Shown here piece after piece: positions 53,489 to 62,717 of a stretch of DNA of 64,000 nucleotides. The position numbers were made by a program, and so were the translations under genes. The stretch covers positions 272,964 to 336,963 of the forward strand of contig CALCBD010000018.1 in the NCBI GenBank assembly GCA_937897985.1, given 5' to 3'. Each line of letters opens with the position of its first letter. The stretch's first letter is position 1. This DNA comes from an uncultured Paludibacter sp. Lineage in GTDB: Bacteria > Bacteroidota > Bacteroidia > Bacteroidales > Paludibacteraceae. A model generated the notes under the pieces. The model ran no database searches and was not told the origin of the DNA. It worked only from the letters and a program-made list of their open reading frames with translations.

Positions 53489-55135
53489 ATGATAAAACGA
53501 TTTCTGATAATTTCCGCATTTTTGATCAACTGGACAGTTGGATTTTCATGTACAAATTTTCTGGCAGGTAAAAACGCAACCACCGATGGTTCAACTTTAA
53601 TAAGCTACTCTGCTGATTCATATTTTCTTTTCGGAGCTTTATATCACTATCCTGCAGCCACTTATGCTCCAGGTACCATGCTCGATGTAGTGGAATGGGA
53701 TACAGGCAAATACCTCGGCAAAATCAAACAGGTTGAAAAAACGTATTCCGTTATCGGCAATATGAACGAACATCAGGTGAGTATTGGCGAAACAACCTTT
53801 GGTGGCAGAGAGGAACTTGTTGATACCACTGCCATTATGGATTACGGAAGTTTGATTTATATTGCCCTGCAACGATCCAAAACAGCCCGTGAAGCCATTA
53901 AAATAATGACCGATCTGGTTGCGGAATACGGGTATTACAGCGAAGGAGAGTCATTCTCAATTGCCGATCCTGAAGAAGTATGGATTATGGAGATGATTGG
54001 AAAAGGACCGAAAAATAAGGGTGCAGTCTGGGTTGCTCAACGAATTCCCGACGACTGTGTTTCAGGTCATGCCAATCAGGCACGTATCACAACTTTTCCG
54101 CTCGATGATAAAAATAATTGTCTTTATGCTGAAGATGTAATTGCTTTTGCACGTGAAAAGGGATATTTTAAAGGTAAAAATTCTGAATTCAGTTTTTCGG
54201 ATACTTATGCACCGCTGGATTACAGTGCATTACGAATTTGCGAAGCACGCGTATGGAGTTTTTTCAGAAAGGTGAATCCCGATATGGAAAAATACATTAC
54301 TTATGTCAAAGGTGAAACTGCCGAACGTATGCCTTTATGGATTAAACCAGCCTTTAAAATAAGCGCACAAAATGTAAAGGAATATATGCGCGATCAGTAT
54401 GAAGGTACTGAATTCGATATGTCGAAAGGTGTTTGTGCAGGACCATTTGGAAGTAAACTACGCCATAGCCCGCTGAGTTTCAAGGTGGACAGTGTGGAGT
54501 ATATGCACGAACGTCCGGTAGCAACGCAGCAAACCGGTTTTACCTTTGTAGCACAAATGCGCAACTGGTTGCCCGGTTATATAGGGGGAATTCTTTGGTT
54601 CGGAGTAGATGATGCTGCAAGTAATATCTATGTGCCGATGTATTGCGGGATTAACAGTATTCCTGAATGTTACAATCAGAATAACGGATCACTGTTAGAG
54701 TATTCACCTACATCTGCATTCTGGATTTACAACGCAGTTGCCAATTTTGCATACGGCAAATACTCTTTCATGATGCAGGACATTAAAAAAGTTCAATCAC
54801 ACTGGGAGAATGACTTTAATATTTTAGTACCTGCTGTTGATAAAACCGCAGCCGGAATGAATGAAGCCGATGCCCGCGCCTATTTAACTGATTTCAGTAA
54901 TTCGCAAGCCGAAAATTCAACAGCTGCTTGGAAAAAACTGGGTGAATACCTGTTGGTTAAATACATGGATGGAAATATCAAAAAAGAAAAGGATGGTAAA
55001 TTCCTTCAGAATGAGCATCATATTCCTCCGGGAATCATTCGTGCAGGCTATCCGGCCGAATTTCTTAAAAAGATAGCCGCCGAAAATCCGGGTCAGCGGG
55101 TCAAAACGGCTGAGGAACTTAATGCACGAAAGTAA
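53489..55135 (+). CDS. Secreted C69-family dipeptidase
   Basis: 548 residues. The signal peptide (MIKRFLIISAFLINWTVGFS) ends directly before Cys21 in CTNFLAGKNATTDGS, the Ntn-hydrolase nucleophile of C69 dipeptidases; cleavage would expose it. Further family features: NMNEHQVSIGETTFGG, MTDLVAEYGYYSEGESFSIAD and VSGHANQARI. The product should hydrolyse dipeptides in the periplasm or at the surface, supplying amino acids to an anaerobe. The gene is divergent from the menaquinone operon and apparently monocistronic. Confidence 0.93.
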   Translation: MIKRFLIISAFLINWTVGFSCTNFLAGKNATTDGSTLISYSADSYFLFGALYHYPAATYAPGTMLDVVEWDTGKYLGKIKQVEKTYSVIGNMNEHQVSIGETTFGGREELVDTTAIMDYGSLIYIALQRSKTAREAIKIMTDLVAEYGYYSEGESFSIADPEEVWIMEMIGKGPKNKGAVWVAQRIPDDCVSGHANQARITTFPLDDKNNCLYAEDVIAFAREKGYFKGKNSEFSFSDTYAPLDYSALRICEARVWSFFRKVNPDMEKYITYVKGETAERMPLWIKPAFKISAQNVKEYMRDQYEGTEFDMSKGVCAGPFGSKLRHSPLSFKVDSVEYMHERPVATQQTGFTFVAQMRNWLPGYIGGILWFGVDDAASNIYVPMYCGINSIPECYNQNNGSLLEYSPTSAFWIYNAVANFAYGKYSFMMQDIKKVQSHWENDFNILVPAVDKTAAGMNEADARAYLTDFSNSQAENSTAAWKKLGEYLLVKYMDGNIKKEKDGKFLQNEHHIPPGIIRAGYPAEFLKKIAAENPGQRVKTAEELNARK

Positions 55136-55224
55136 ATCCTGACATTGAAATTGCTTGCTGACAATTTCAAACTAAAGCAAACGAAATACTTCATGAGCAT
55201 TCAAATTTTAATCATTCGCGAAAA

Positions 55225-56373
55225 ATGATTCTTACAAAGCTTTACAAAGAGTTTTTTAATAGTGAAAAATCAGGTGGAATTATCCTGATTTTCGCTACTT
55301 TATTCTCTGTGTTGATGGCTAATTCAGTTTTTCAGAGTCAGTACCTCGGGTTTTGGTCCACTAATCTGGGTGACCATACCATTGCCCAATGGATCAACGA
55401 TGGATTAATGACGATATTTTTTCTGCTCATTGGTTTGGAACTCGAACGTGAAATTTATGAAGGAGAATTGTCGGATTTCCGGAATGCAGCTCTCCCGATC
55501 ATCGCAGCATTAGGTGGAATGTTAGTTCCTGCAGGTATATTTCTGTTGCTCAACCATGGTTTGCCATCTCAGTCGGGGGCAGGAATTCCAATGGCAACCG
55601 ACATTGCATTTGCACTGGGCATATTGTCGTTGCTCGGAAATAAAGTTCCGGCATCGCTGAAAATATTCCTGACTGCTCTGGCTGTCATCGACGATTTGGG
55701 AGCCATAATAGTAATTGCTGTTTTTTATACCGGTTCAATAATGCTGACAAACTTACTCATTGCGTTTGTCATATACGCTTTTCTTATTTTATTGAACAGG
55801 TTGAAGGTATGCAGTATGATACCTTATCTTGCAGGTGGAATAGCCATGTGGTATTTTATGCTTCATTCAGGTGTTCATCCTACAGTTACAGGGGTTTTAC
55901 TCGCATTTGCCATACCATTCGGAAAGTCGGTTCAAACTTCACCCTCCTACAAAATTCAGCATTTCCTGCATAAACCCGTTGCTTTTTTTATTTTACCGGT
56001 TTTTGCAATTGCCAACACGGGTATCATCATCAACAGTGGCTGGCACAACAGCATGCTGGAAATGGCCAATCTCGGAATTATTTCAGGTCTTATTGTAGGA
56101 AAGCCTTTGGGGATAGCTCTTTTTTCGTACATTGGGGTTAAACTCAGGTTGGCAAAACTTCCCGGCGATTTGAAATGGAAGAACATTTTTGCTGTGGGAG
56201 TTTTAGGTGGTATCGGATTTACAATGTCAATATTTATAACACTACTGGCATTTCCTGACGCTGAAATGATTAATCAGGCTGAAATCGCCATTTTGTCGGG
56301 CTCACTGATTTCGGCAGTCGCCGGTTTTGTTTTACTTAAGTTTACGCTCAAAAAAACGGTAATCGATGAGTAA
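55225..56373 (+). CDS. nhaA: Na+/H+ antiporter NhaA
   Basis: 382 residues with about 11-12 transmembrane helices. Conserved NhaA segments: SGGIILIFATLFSVLMAN at the start, MTIFFLLIGLELERE, PMATDIAFALGILSLLG (ion-path Asp), LTALAVIDDLGAI (the paired Asp of the sodium site) and GGIGFTMSIFITLLAF. Exchanges two protons for one sodium ion for pH and sodium homeostasis. Length is typical. It follows the peptidase gene by about 90 bases and precedes a PsiE-like gene. Confidence 0.96.
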   Translation: MILTKLYKEFFNSEKSGGIILIFATLFSVLMANSVFQSQYLGFWSTNLGDHTIAQWINDGLMTIFFLLIGLELEREIYEGELSDFRNAALPIIAALGGMLVPAGIFLLLNHGLPSQSGAGIPMATDIAFALGILSLLGNKVPASLKIFLTALAVIDDLGAIIVIAVFYTGSIMLTNLLIAFVIYAFLILLNRLKVCSMIPYLAGGIAMWYFMLHSGVHPTVTGVLLAFAIPFGKSVQTSPSYKIQHFLHKPVAFFILPVFAIANTGIIINSGWHNSMLEMANLGIISGLIVGKPLGIALFSYIGVKLRLAKLPGDLKWKNIFAVGVLGGIGFTMSIFITLLAFPDAEMINQAEIAILSGSLISAVAGFVLLKFTLKKTVIDE

Positions 56374-56449
56374 AATCCTTCATTTGGAATTCCGTTTCTC
56401 ATTATATTTATGTAAGTGTCTTATTGTTAATAATATATAAAGATCAGCC

Positions 56450-56941
56450 ATGCTTAAGGAATCACAATACAATCATTTTATTAAAAAATTCACTTCATTT
56501 GTCGAAAAATTAATTGTCACGATAATGATTTTGCTGATGTCGCTGATATTGGTTTTTGCCACAGTGGAGTTGATTATTTCATTGTATAACGACTTTTTCA
56601 AGTCAGGAGTTATCATCTCTCTCAATTCATTGATGGATGTTTTTGGTGGATTTTTACTTATACTGATAGGAATTGAACTGCTTGAAACTATAAAAATATA
56701 CCTGAATAACAATGTGGTACATGTTGAAGTAGTTATTCTGGTGGCAATTATAGCACTTGCCCGTAAAATTGTGATTCTGAAAATTGAAGAAATTTCGCTG
56801 GATGTAATGGCGGGAATCGGCATACTAATTTTGTCACTTTCGGTAGCTTATTTTTTTATAAAAAAATCGGGAATAATTACTTTATCCATCGGTAAATCGG
56901 ATGTTTTAAAAATGAATCCGGAAGATATAAACAAACAATAA
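56450..56941 (+). CDS. PsiE-like membrane protein
   Basis: 163 residues with four hydrophobic helices; KLIVTIMILLMSLILVFATVEL and the segment LLILIGIELLETIKIYL with HVEVVILVAIIALARKIV match the PsiE family (phosphate-starvation-inducible in E. coli, function unknown). The HVE and ARK motifs lie in loops facing one side. It follows nhaA by 76 bases and may be co-transcribed; no phosphate-regulation site is recognisable. Confidence 0.8.
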   Translation: MLKESQYNHFIKKFTSFVEKLIVTIMILLMSLILVFATVELIISLYNDFFKSGVIISLNSLMDVFGGFLLILIGIELLETIKIYLNNNVVHVEVVILVAIIALARKIVILKIEEISLDVMAGIGILILSLSVAYFFIKKSGIITLSIGKSDVLKMNPEDINKQ

Positions 56942-56977
56942 ACGAACATTGATAACTGAAACCGTAAATTATTATTG

Positions 56978-56985
56978 TACTTTTG
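56978..56985 (+). promoter_or_regulatory. -7 promoter element upstream of the nucleoside-kinase gene
   Basis: TACTTTTG, 91 bases before the ATG at 57077, followed by TACG. The long leader shows no clear structure. Confidence 0.45.
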
Positions 56986-57076
56986 TACGCTCATTGGCGA
57001 ATGTCCTTAGCCCGGAAATAAATATGTTGTCGTACATCAAATCAAAAGTTTCAATTTTACAGATCAACCAAACTGT

Positions 57077-57598
57077 ATGTATAAAATTGCTGTAACCGGA
57101 CCCGAATCGACAGGTAAAACCGAACTTTCCCAACGATTGGCTGAATATTTCGGTGGGAATTGGGTACCCGAATATGCACGGGAATATGTTGAAAACCTGG
57201 GTCGAAAGTACACTTTTGATGATGTTTGTGAAATTGCAAAAAAACAAATTGAGGATCAGAATTTATTTGAGAATGATAGAAGCGAAGGTTTTGTTTTTTT
57301 TGATACTGACCTGATTATTACCAAAATATGGTTTGAATATTGTTTTCAGTCTGTACCGGATTTTGTCATTGCCCGGTTGAATAAAAGTTTTTTCGATTTT
57401 TATTTATTGTGCGACTATGACCTCGACTGGATTCCTGATAAGGTACGCGAACATGGTGATGACAGGAGCTACTTTTTTGAACTTTATAAAAATGAAATTG
57501 AAAAATTATCAATACCTTATGCTGTCATTTCAGGCCGCAACGAATTGAGAATTGAAAATGCTGTTTCAGTAATAAAAAAATATTTCGGAATAAATTAA
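57077..57598 (+). CDS. NadR-type ATPase/ribosylnicotinamide kinase-like protein
   Basis: 173 residues. The P-loop GPESTGKTELSQRLAEYF and following WVPEYAREYVENLGRKY match the kinase half of NadR (nicotinamide riboside kinase). FFDTDLIITKIWFEY supplies the Walker-B-like acid, and the LCDYDLDWIPDKVREHGDDR segment is typical of the family. The adenylyltransferase and HTH domains of E. coli NadR are absent, as in other Bacteroidota stand-alone kinases. Probably acts in NAD salvage. It lies four bases before the serine acetyltransferase gene. Confidence 0.85.
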   Translation: MYKIAVTGPESTGKTELSQRLAEYFGGNWVPEYAREYVENLGRKYTFDDVCEIAKKQIEDQNLFENDRSEGFVFFDTDLIITKIWFEYCFQSVPDFVIARLNKSFFDFYLLCDYDLDWIPDKVREHGDDRSYFFELYKNEIEKLSIPYAVISGRNELRIENAVSVIKKYFGIN

Positions 57599-57602
57599 TT
57601 TG

Positions 57603-58475
57603 ATGGATAAAATACTTTTAGACACGATTAAAAAACTTTCGGACATCGAAAGTTTCAGGGATGTTTGTCATCAGCAAAGTCATGAACATCCAATGCCTTC
57701 GGTTGATGTATTGAACGAAATAGTACAACTGGTACGTTCAATTCTGTTTCCCGGATATTTTGGAAATGCCTCGGTCAATTCGAAATCGATGTTGTATCAT
57801 ATCGGGGTCAACGTGGAGAAACTTCAGTTTTTACTTGCCAATCAGATTAAAGCCGGATTATGTTTTTATTCTGACGCCGATCAGCCCGTGTGCAGCTCTA
57901 TCGATAATGAAGCCCGCGAAAAAGCGAATCAATTCATTTCGCAACTCCCGACTATCCGCAAAAAACTGCATACCGATGTAATTGCAGCTTATAATGGCGA
58001 TCCGGCAGCTAAAAGTTTCGGTGAAGTAATTTTCTGTTATCCGAGCATCAGGGCAATAAGTAATTATCGGATTGCCAATGCATTACTTCGTCTGAATGTG
58101 CCGTTGATACCACGTATTATTACCGAAATGGCTCATTCCGAAACCGGAATAGACATTCATCCCGGTGCGAAAATTGGCGACTTTTTTACCATCGATCATG
58201 GTACCGGTGTTGTAATTGGCGAAACAGCCATCATTGGCAATAATGTAAAAATGTATCAGGGTGTTACGCTCGGTGCGAAAAGCTTCCCGCTCGACGCAAA
58301 TGGTAATCCGATCAAAGGTATACAACGTCACCCACGCATTGGAAATAATGTGATTATTTATTCAAATTCAACTATTCTCGGAACAATAAAAGTGGGCGAC
58401 GGAGCAGTTATAGGAGGAAATATCTGGGTGGATACAGATGTGCCTCCGGGAGCCAAAATTGTTCAGAAGAAATAG
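57603..58475 (+). CDS. cysE: Serine O-acetyltransferase
   Basis: 290 residues from ATG 57603. Transfers acetyl from acetyl-CoA to serine for cysteine synthesis. An N-terminal helical domain is followed by a left-handed beta-helix: EMAHSETGIDIHPGAKIG, IDHGTGVVIGETAIIG (catalytic His), NNVKMYQGVTLGAKS and IYSNSTILGTIKVGDG. The long helical N-terminus places it with the EpsC/plant-type class. It follows the kinase gene closely and is probably co-transcribed. Confidence 0.94.
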   Translation: MDKILLDTIKKLSDIESFRDVCHQQSHEHPMPSVDVLNEIVQLVRSILFPGYFGNASVNSKSMLYHIGVNVEKLQFLLANQIKAGLCFYSDADQPVCSSIDNEAREKANQFISQLPTIRKKLHTDVIAAYNGDPAAKSFGEVIFCYPSIRAISNYRIANALLRLNVPLIPRIITEMAHSETGIDIHPGAKIGDFFTIDHGTGVVIGETAIIGNNVKMYQGVTLGAKSFPLDANGNPIKGIQRHPRIGNNVIIYSNSTILGTIKVGDGAVIGGNIWVDTDVPPGAKIVQKK

Positions 58476-58580
58476 AAAAGCATTGAAAAACAGGTAATCA
58501 AAATTGATAATTCACTTTGAGTTGTTAATGTGATTATTGTTTACTAACAAAATAACAACTACAAAATCAAAATTCGAATC

Positions 58581-59741
58581 ATGGAGTTTGAAATGATAGC
58601 AAAGACCTTTCGGGGACTCGAAGAGGTACTGGCTACCGAACTTGTTCATTTAGGGGCAAATAACATAGAACTACAAAGGCGTGCGGTGAGCTTTACAGGT
58701 GATAAGGCTCTGCTGTACAAAGCCAATCTGCATCTGCGTACCGCGTCACGCATCCTGAAGCCGATTCTCACATTCAGAGCCGGAAATCCTGATGAAGTGT
58801 ACGAGAATATTAAAAAAATTAACTGGGATGAATACATGACCGTAAATACGACTTTTGCTATAGACGCAACTGTGTATTCTGACGAATTTCTTCATTCCAA
58901 ATTCGTAACTTACAGGGTAAAAGATGCGATAGTCGACTGGTTCAAAGAACGAACTGATAACAGACCATCCGTCCGTCTCGACAATCCTGCTTTAACGTTC
59001 AATATTCATATTTCGCAAAAACAATGTACTTTGTCGCTCGACAGTTCAGGAGATTCGCTTCATAAACGCGGCTATCGTATCACTCAGAATGAAGCACCAC
59101 TTAACGAAGCCCTGGCTGCTGGAATGCTATTACTTGCAGGCTGGGAGGGACAAACCAACTTTGTAGATCCGATGTGTGGCTCAGGAACGCTTTTAATCGA
59201 AGCGGCACTGATAGCTCTCAACATTCCGCCCGGTATCTATCGGTCTTCTTTTGCATTCGAAAAGTGGAATGACTTTGATAAAGAGTTGTTTGATGAGATA
59301 TATAACGATGACAGCGCTGAGAAACCATTCAATTTCAAAATTTTCGGATCGGATATTTCAGCTCGTGCCATACAGATATCAGGGCAAAATGTAAAGAGTG
59401 CAGGACTCCTGAAATATATTGAATTACATCGAAAATCTGTTGCCGAACTCGAAGCACCTTTCGAAAATTGTATGTTGGTTACTAATCCGCCTTATGGCGA
59501 AAGAATAACATCAAATGACATATTCGGGCTTTATGCGGCTTTGGGAACAACAATGAAACACAGATTTACCGGAAATACCTGTTGGGTCATAAGTTCACAC
59601 GAAGAATGTCTGGATAAAATTGGTTTAAGACCCACCGAACGTATTAAATTGCTGAATGGAAATCTGGATTGCTGGTTCAATCGCTACGATATTTTTGCAG
59701 GAAAACGCAATGATTTTGTTGTAAAAAATAAAGGTAAATAA
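58581..59741 (+). CDS. rlmL: THUMP-domain RNA methyltransferase, RlmL-like (23S rRNA m2G)
   Basis: 386 residues. N-terminal ferredoxin-like and THUMP region (~1-155; MEFEMIAKTFRGLEEVLATE), then a SAM-dependent methyltransferase domain with FVDPMCGSGTLLIEAAL and the catalytic NPPYGER typical of N2-guanine methylation. This corresponds to the N-terminal half of E. coli RlmKL; the RlmK half is missing, as in many bacteria. Probable product: m2G in 23S rRNA. A strong terminator follows 38 bases after the stop. Confidence 0.9.
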   Translation: MEFEMIAKTFRGLEEVLATELVHLGANNIELQRRAVSFTGDKALLYKANLHLRTASRILKPILTFRAGNPDEVYENIKKINWDEYMTVNTTFAIDATVYSDEFLHSKFVTYRVKDAIVDWFKERTDNRPSVRLDNPALTFNIHISQKQCTLSLDSSGDSLHKRGYRITQNEAPLNEALAAGMLLLAGWEGQTNFVDPMCGSGTLLIEAALIALNIPPGIYRSSFAFEKWNDFDKELFDEIYNDDSAEKPFNFKIFGSDISARAIQISGQNVKSAGLLKYIELHRKSVAELEAPFENCMLVTNPPYGERITSNDIFGLYAALGTTMKHRFTGNTCWVISSHEECLDKIGLRPTERIKLLNGNLDCWFNRYDIFAGKRNDFVVKNKGK

Positions 59742-59778
59742 GATATTGATATTTAGCGTATTGCTAAACATGTTCATG

Positions 59779-59817
59779 GCTGTAAACGTATTTAACATAT
59801 CGTTTACAGCTTTTTTT
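59779..59817 (+). terminator. Rho-independent terminator
   Basis: A perfect 10-bp stem GCTGTAAACG (59779-59788) / CGTTTACAGC (59801-59810), 12-base loop, then seven T. Ends the transcript of the RlmL-like gene. Confidence 0.9.
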
Positions 59818-59873
59818 ATTGAAAATAATTTTTACTTTTACCTCCCGTTAATTAAATTTTTAAAACTATTATT

Positions 59874-60878
59874 ATGTATAAATTCATATTTTATGTGACT
59901 ATGTCGCTCGTTTTCAATGTTTGTTGTATGGCCGGAAATCCTGAACTAACCTTTAAAAAAGATGGTAAGTTCAGAATTGTGCAACTGACGGATATTCATC
60001 ATGTAGTTAATAATCCTTCTTCAAAAGAGGTTTTATCGGGTTTGTCGGATTTATTGGATTCGGTCAGGCCTGATCTGGTCTTTTTTACAGGTGATATTGT
60101 TGTTTCGAAAGAAATGAAACAGGGCTGGGATGAAGTGCTTGGAATAGTTATAAAAAGACAAATCCCCTGGGCGGTAGTACTTGGTAATCATGATGATGAA
60201 TATGGAAGCAGCAGATCGGAAATTATCAGATACATCATCACAAAACCTTATAATATGACAGAATTTGGCCCGAAAAACATTCAGGGATGTGGAAATTATT
60301 ACCTCAGAATAAAAAGTTCTTCAAAAAACAAAACTGCATTTATTTTATACGGGCTCGATTCAAATTCTTATGCAAAAGATTTTAAAAACAGCAAATATGG
60401 TTTTTTTAACTTTAATCAGATAGATTGGTTCAGACAAACGAATGAAAAGTTAACCGTAGAAAATAAATCAGTACCCTATCCATCGCTGGCATTTTTTCAT
60501 ATACCTCTGATTGAATATGAGATGTTGAAAGACAGCACTGTTTTCATCCGGATTGGACAGCGTAATGAAAAGGAATCGGTGGGAGCACTCAATACTGGAA
60601 TGTATGCTGCAATGCTTCAGAGTAAAAGTGTCATGGGTATCTTTACCGGACACGATCATGTGAATGATTATATTGGTTTACTGAATGGTATTTGTCTGGC
60701 TTACGGCAGGTTTTCGGGAGGAAAAACCACCTATGGTAATTTGATGAACGGTGCCAGGGTAATTGAACTTAACGAAAATAAAAAAGGATTTAAAAGCTGG
60801 ATTTACGATACCGGAAACAATATTTCCAATGTGATTGAATATGATGGAGCCAAATTGAAATCATTAACCAAAATGTAA
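59874..60878 (+). CDS. Secreted calcineurin-like metallophosphoesterase
   Basis: 334 residues with a signal peptide. All five metal-binding blocks of the metallophosphoesterase fold can be seen: QLTDIHH, FFTGDIV, LGNHDDEYG, SLAFFHIPL and FTGHDHVND. The domain order and the C-terminal YGRFSGGKTTYGN segment resemble Bacteroidota secreted phosphatases related to purple acid phosphatases and fungal Dcr2/Siz1. Probable role: releasing phosphate from organic esters in the periplasm. The substrate is unknown. It is followed 23 bases later by an epimerase fragment. Confidence 0.9.
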   Translation: MYKFIFYVTMSLVFNVCCMAGNPELTFKKDGKFRIVQLTDIHHVVNNPSSKEVLSGLSDLLDSVRPDLVFFTGDIVVSKEMKQGWDEVLGIVIKRQIPWAVVLGNHDDEYGSSRSEIIRYIITKPYNMTEFGPKNIQGCGNYYLRIKSSSKNKTAFILYGLDSNSYAKDFKNSKYGFFNFNQIDWFRQTNEKLTVENKSVPYPSLAFFHIPLIEYEMLKDSTVFIRIGQRNEKESVGALNTGMYAAMLQSKSVMGIFTGHDHVNDYIGLLNGICLAYGRFSGGKTTYGNLMNGARVIELNENKKGFKSWIYDTGNNISNVIEYDGAKLKSLTKM

Positions 60879-60901
60879 TCCGGATCGAAATGTAAATTGG
60901 A

Positions 60902-61183
60902 GTGTCAGATAATGAACGACACTGGTGGGTACAGGCTGAAACCGTAGTAGGAGCAATGAAAGCATTTGAAGTTTCGGGAAATGAAAAATATCTGAATGTT
61001 GCAATCAGTACATGGCAATATATAAAAAATCAAATAGTTGATAAACAGCATGGTGAATGGTATTGGAGTCGTTTGGATAACGGAGACATCAATTTAAAAC
61101 AAGATAAAGCCGGTTTCTGGAAATGCCCTTATCACAATGGAAGAATGTGTCTGGAAGTAATAAAATCTGATATTTTTCAGTGA
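60902..61183 (+). pseudogene. C-terminal remnant of an N-acylglucosamine/cellobiose 2-epimerase
   Basis: 93 residues only. HWWVQAETVVGAMKAFEVSG, HGEWYWSRLDNGD and GFWKCPYHNGRMCLEVI are the last helices of the (alpha/alpha)6 barrel of AGE-family 2-epimerases, which are normally about 400 residues. An in-frame stop lies just upstream and no matching N-terminal part precedes it. The 5' three quarters are gone, including part of the active site, so this is a decayed gene. The possible GTG start at 60902 is an artefact of truncation. Confidence 0.88.
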
Positions 61184-61259
61184 ATTTATTTCTTAAAATA
61201 CTGTTATCCAATAAAATATTGAACTCAAAATATTATTATTTAATAATTCAATAAATTCG

Positions 61260-61290
61260 TTTGCAGTATCCGAATTATTTCTTACTTTTG
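61260..61290 (+). promoter_or_regulatory. Full Bacteroidota promoter for tRNA-Leu
   Basis: TTTG (61260-61263), 19 bases, TACTTTTG (61283-61290), then 11 bases to the tRNA. This is an exact match to the Bacteroidota -33/-7 arrangement. Confidence 0.75.
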
Positions 61291-61301
61291 TACCCGCAAT
61301 T

Positions 61302-61385
61302 GCCCAGATGGCGGAATTGGTAGACGCGCTGGTCTCAAACACCAGTGGATTCACTTCCATGCCGGTTCGATCCCGGCTCTGGGTA
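61302..61385 (+). tRNA. tRNA-Leu (anticodon CAA)
   Basis: 84 bases with a long variable arm, as for class II tRNAs. Acceptor stem GCCCAGA/TCTGGGT with a G-U at the end; anticodon stem CTGGT/ACCAG and loop CTCAAAC, so the anticodon is CAA (61336-61338) reading UUG. The T arm has GGTTCGATCCC. CCA is not encoded. It has its own promoter and a terminator just after. Confidence 0.96.
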
Positions 61386-61390
61386 CTGTA

Positions 61391-61441
61391 AAGCCCTTGT
61401 ATTAATCTGATTTACAGAGAAATACGAGGGCTTTTCTTTTG
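61391..61441 (+). terminator. Terminator after tRNA-Leu
   Basis: A 13-bp stem with one G-U pair, AAGCCCTTGTATT (from about 61391) against AATACGAGGGCTT, followed by TTCTTTT. It lies within ten bases of the tRNA end. Confidence 0.8.
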
Positions 61442-61444
61442 TCT

Positions 61445-61496
61445 ACTGAAACACTACTGAAACATTTTTCTCAACTTTGAATTTTATTGTTTCAGT
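61445..61496. repeat. Repeated ACTGAAACA boxes (two direct, one inverted)
   Basis: ACTGAAACA occurs at 61445-61453 and 61456-61464, and inverted (TGTTTCAGT) at 61488-61496. They lie just after the tRNA terminator. The rest of 61.5-61.8 kb contains no gene that I can see. Confidence 0.7.
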
Positions 61497-61760
61497 AATT
61501 CATATTTGCACCAAAAACAGCGCACAACCTCTCAAAGCACATTCCCTTCGCTGTTTGCCTTTAATTACAGCACATAGTAGTTTGTCAGGCTATCTCAATA
61601 TAAGTAATCAAAAGGCTCCGCTTTGTCCCGAATGGCTATAATTTCATGAATACATCTATCGCCTTTACAATATAGGTCGATTTATAATGCCTTTGGTTCA
61701 ATTACATTTAAACTCCTTTTGATACGTCAGATTTCCTGTTTCGTTATTTGGTACAAGTAA

Positions 61761-61768
61761 ATATTTTT
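61761..61768 (+). promoter_or_regulatory. -7 promoter element for the 268-residue protein gene
   Basis: TATTTTTG, 51 bases before the ATG at 61820, fits TAnnTTTG. Confidence 0.45.
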
Positions 61769-61819
61769 GTGAAAATGAATAATTCAATAGTGGATTATTA
61801 AACTCAAAATATTTTAGCC

Positions 61820-62626
61820 ATGGCCAGACAACTTGGACACTTAAAGTACAAAGGGACGATTGGGGACATTCGCCACTTTAAAATCAAAGGAATGAGCGGA
61901 CACTTTGCCGGATTGAACGGTGGAGCTACTGCGGAACAAATCAAGAACGGCGCTTCGTTCGTGAGAACTCGTGAAAACATGAATGAGTTTGCAGGCTGCG
62001 CAACAGTAGGCAAAGCAATTCGTGCAGGTCAATCACAATTAATGAAAACCATGAGCGACCCTCAGTTTACCGGGCGTTTGACTGGTATCATTAAAAGAAT
62101 CAATTTAGAAGATCAGAGCGAAGCTCGTGGTGTTCGTGCAATTTTGATCACTTCGGTACCTCAGCATTTAGTTGGATTGAATTTCAATCGCAACAACACT
62201 GTGGAAGGCTCTTTCAGCGGTGAGTTGGAAACGGCTGCCAATGCTGACCGCAACAGTGTAACACTGACTGTTTCAGCGTTTGAAACGCTGAAACAGCTGA
62301 ACATCTCTGCCGGAGCTACTCATTTCCGTTTTGTGAACTCCATTTCAGTGATTTCCGATTATGCTTACAATTCGTTGACAAAGGTTTACGAACCCATCGA
62401 GCCGACATTGAATCAACTTTCAAAGGTGGTTTATTCAGACTACATCGAAATTGCACAGGGAACTACCCCTGAGATTTCAGTTGTAAGCGCTTTGAATGGA
62501 ACTCCAACCATGACCGAAAACGTAAGTTTGTTGAGTTGTGTAGGAATAGAGTTCTACCAGAAAGCCGGAAACGAATACTATGTATTCTCGGTTGGAAACA
62601 GCATGAAGATCAAAAATGTATTTTGA
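61820..62626 (+). CDS. Conserved-looking protein of unknown function beside tRNA-Leu
   Basis: 268 residues, soluble, with no signal peptide and no transmembrane segment. The N-terminus is basic and Gly-rich (MARQLGHLKYKGTIGDIRHF, KIKGMSGHFAGLNGGATAEQ); the C-terminal half is beta-rich with alternating hydrophobic strands. I do not recognise a family. It has good coding character, a promoter box and a terminator, so it is a real gene. The N-terminal basic segment could bind nucleic acid, and the beta-rich part could be a capsid- or tail-like fold; both are guesses. It stands alone in the gene-poor stretch after the tRNA. Confidence 0.75.
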   Translation: MARQLGHLKYKGTIGDIRHFKIKGMSGHFAGLNGGATAEQIKNGASFVRTRENMNEFAGCATVGKAIRAGQSQLMKTMSDPQFTGRLTGIIKRINLEDQSEARGVRAILITSVPQHLVGLNFNRNNTVEGSFSGELETAANADRNSVTLTVSAFETLKQLNISAGATHFRFVNSISVISDYAYNSLTKVYEPIEPTLNQLSKVVYSDYIEIAQGTTPEISVVSALNGTPTMTENVSLLSCVGIEFYQKAGNEYYVFSVGNSMKIKNVF

Positions 62627-62648
62627 ATGAATGCATTAAATTTAAATT

Positions 62649-62676
62649 AAGCTCCGCTGTAAAGCGGGGCTTTTTT
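62649..62676 (+). terminator. Rho-independent terminator
   Basis: Stem AAGCTCCGCT (62649-62658) / AGCGGGGCTT (62663-62672, one G-U), 4-base loop, then a T run to 62676. Closes the 268-residue protein gene. Confidence 0.85.
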
Positions 62677-62717
62677 CATGCCCGTACATTTCGATAGATT
62701 TTTTCTATTGGGTGGGC

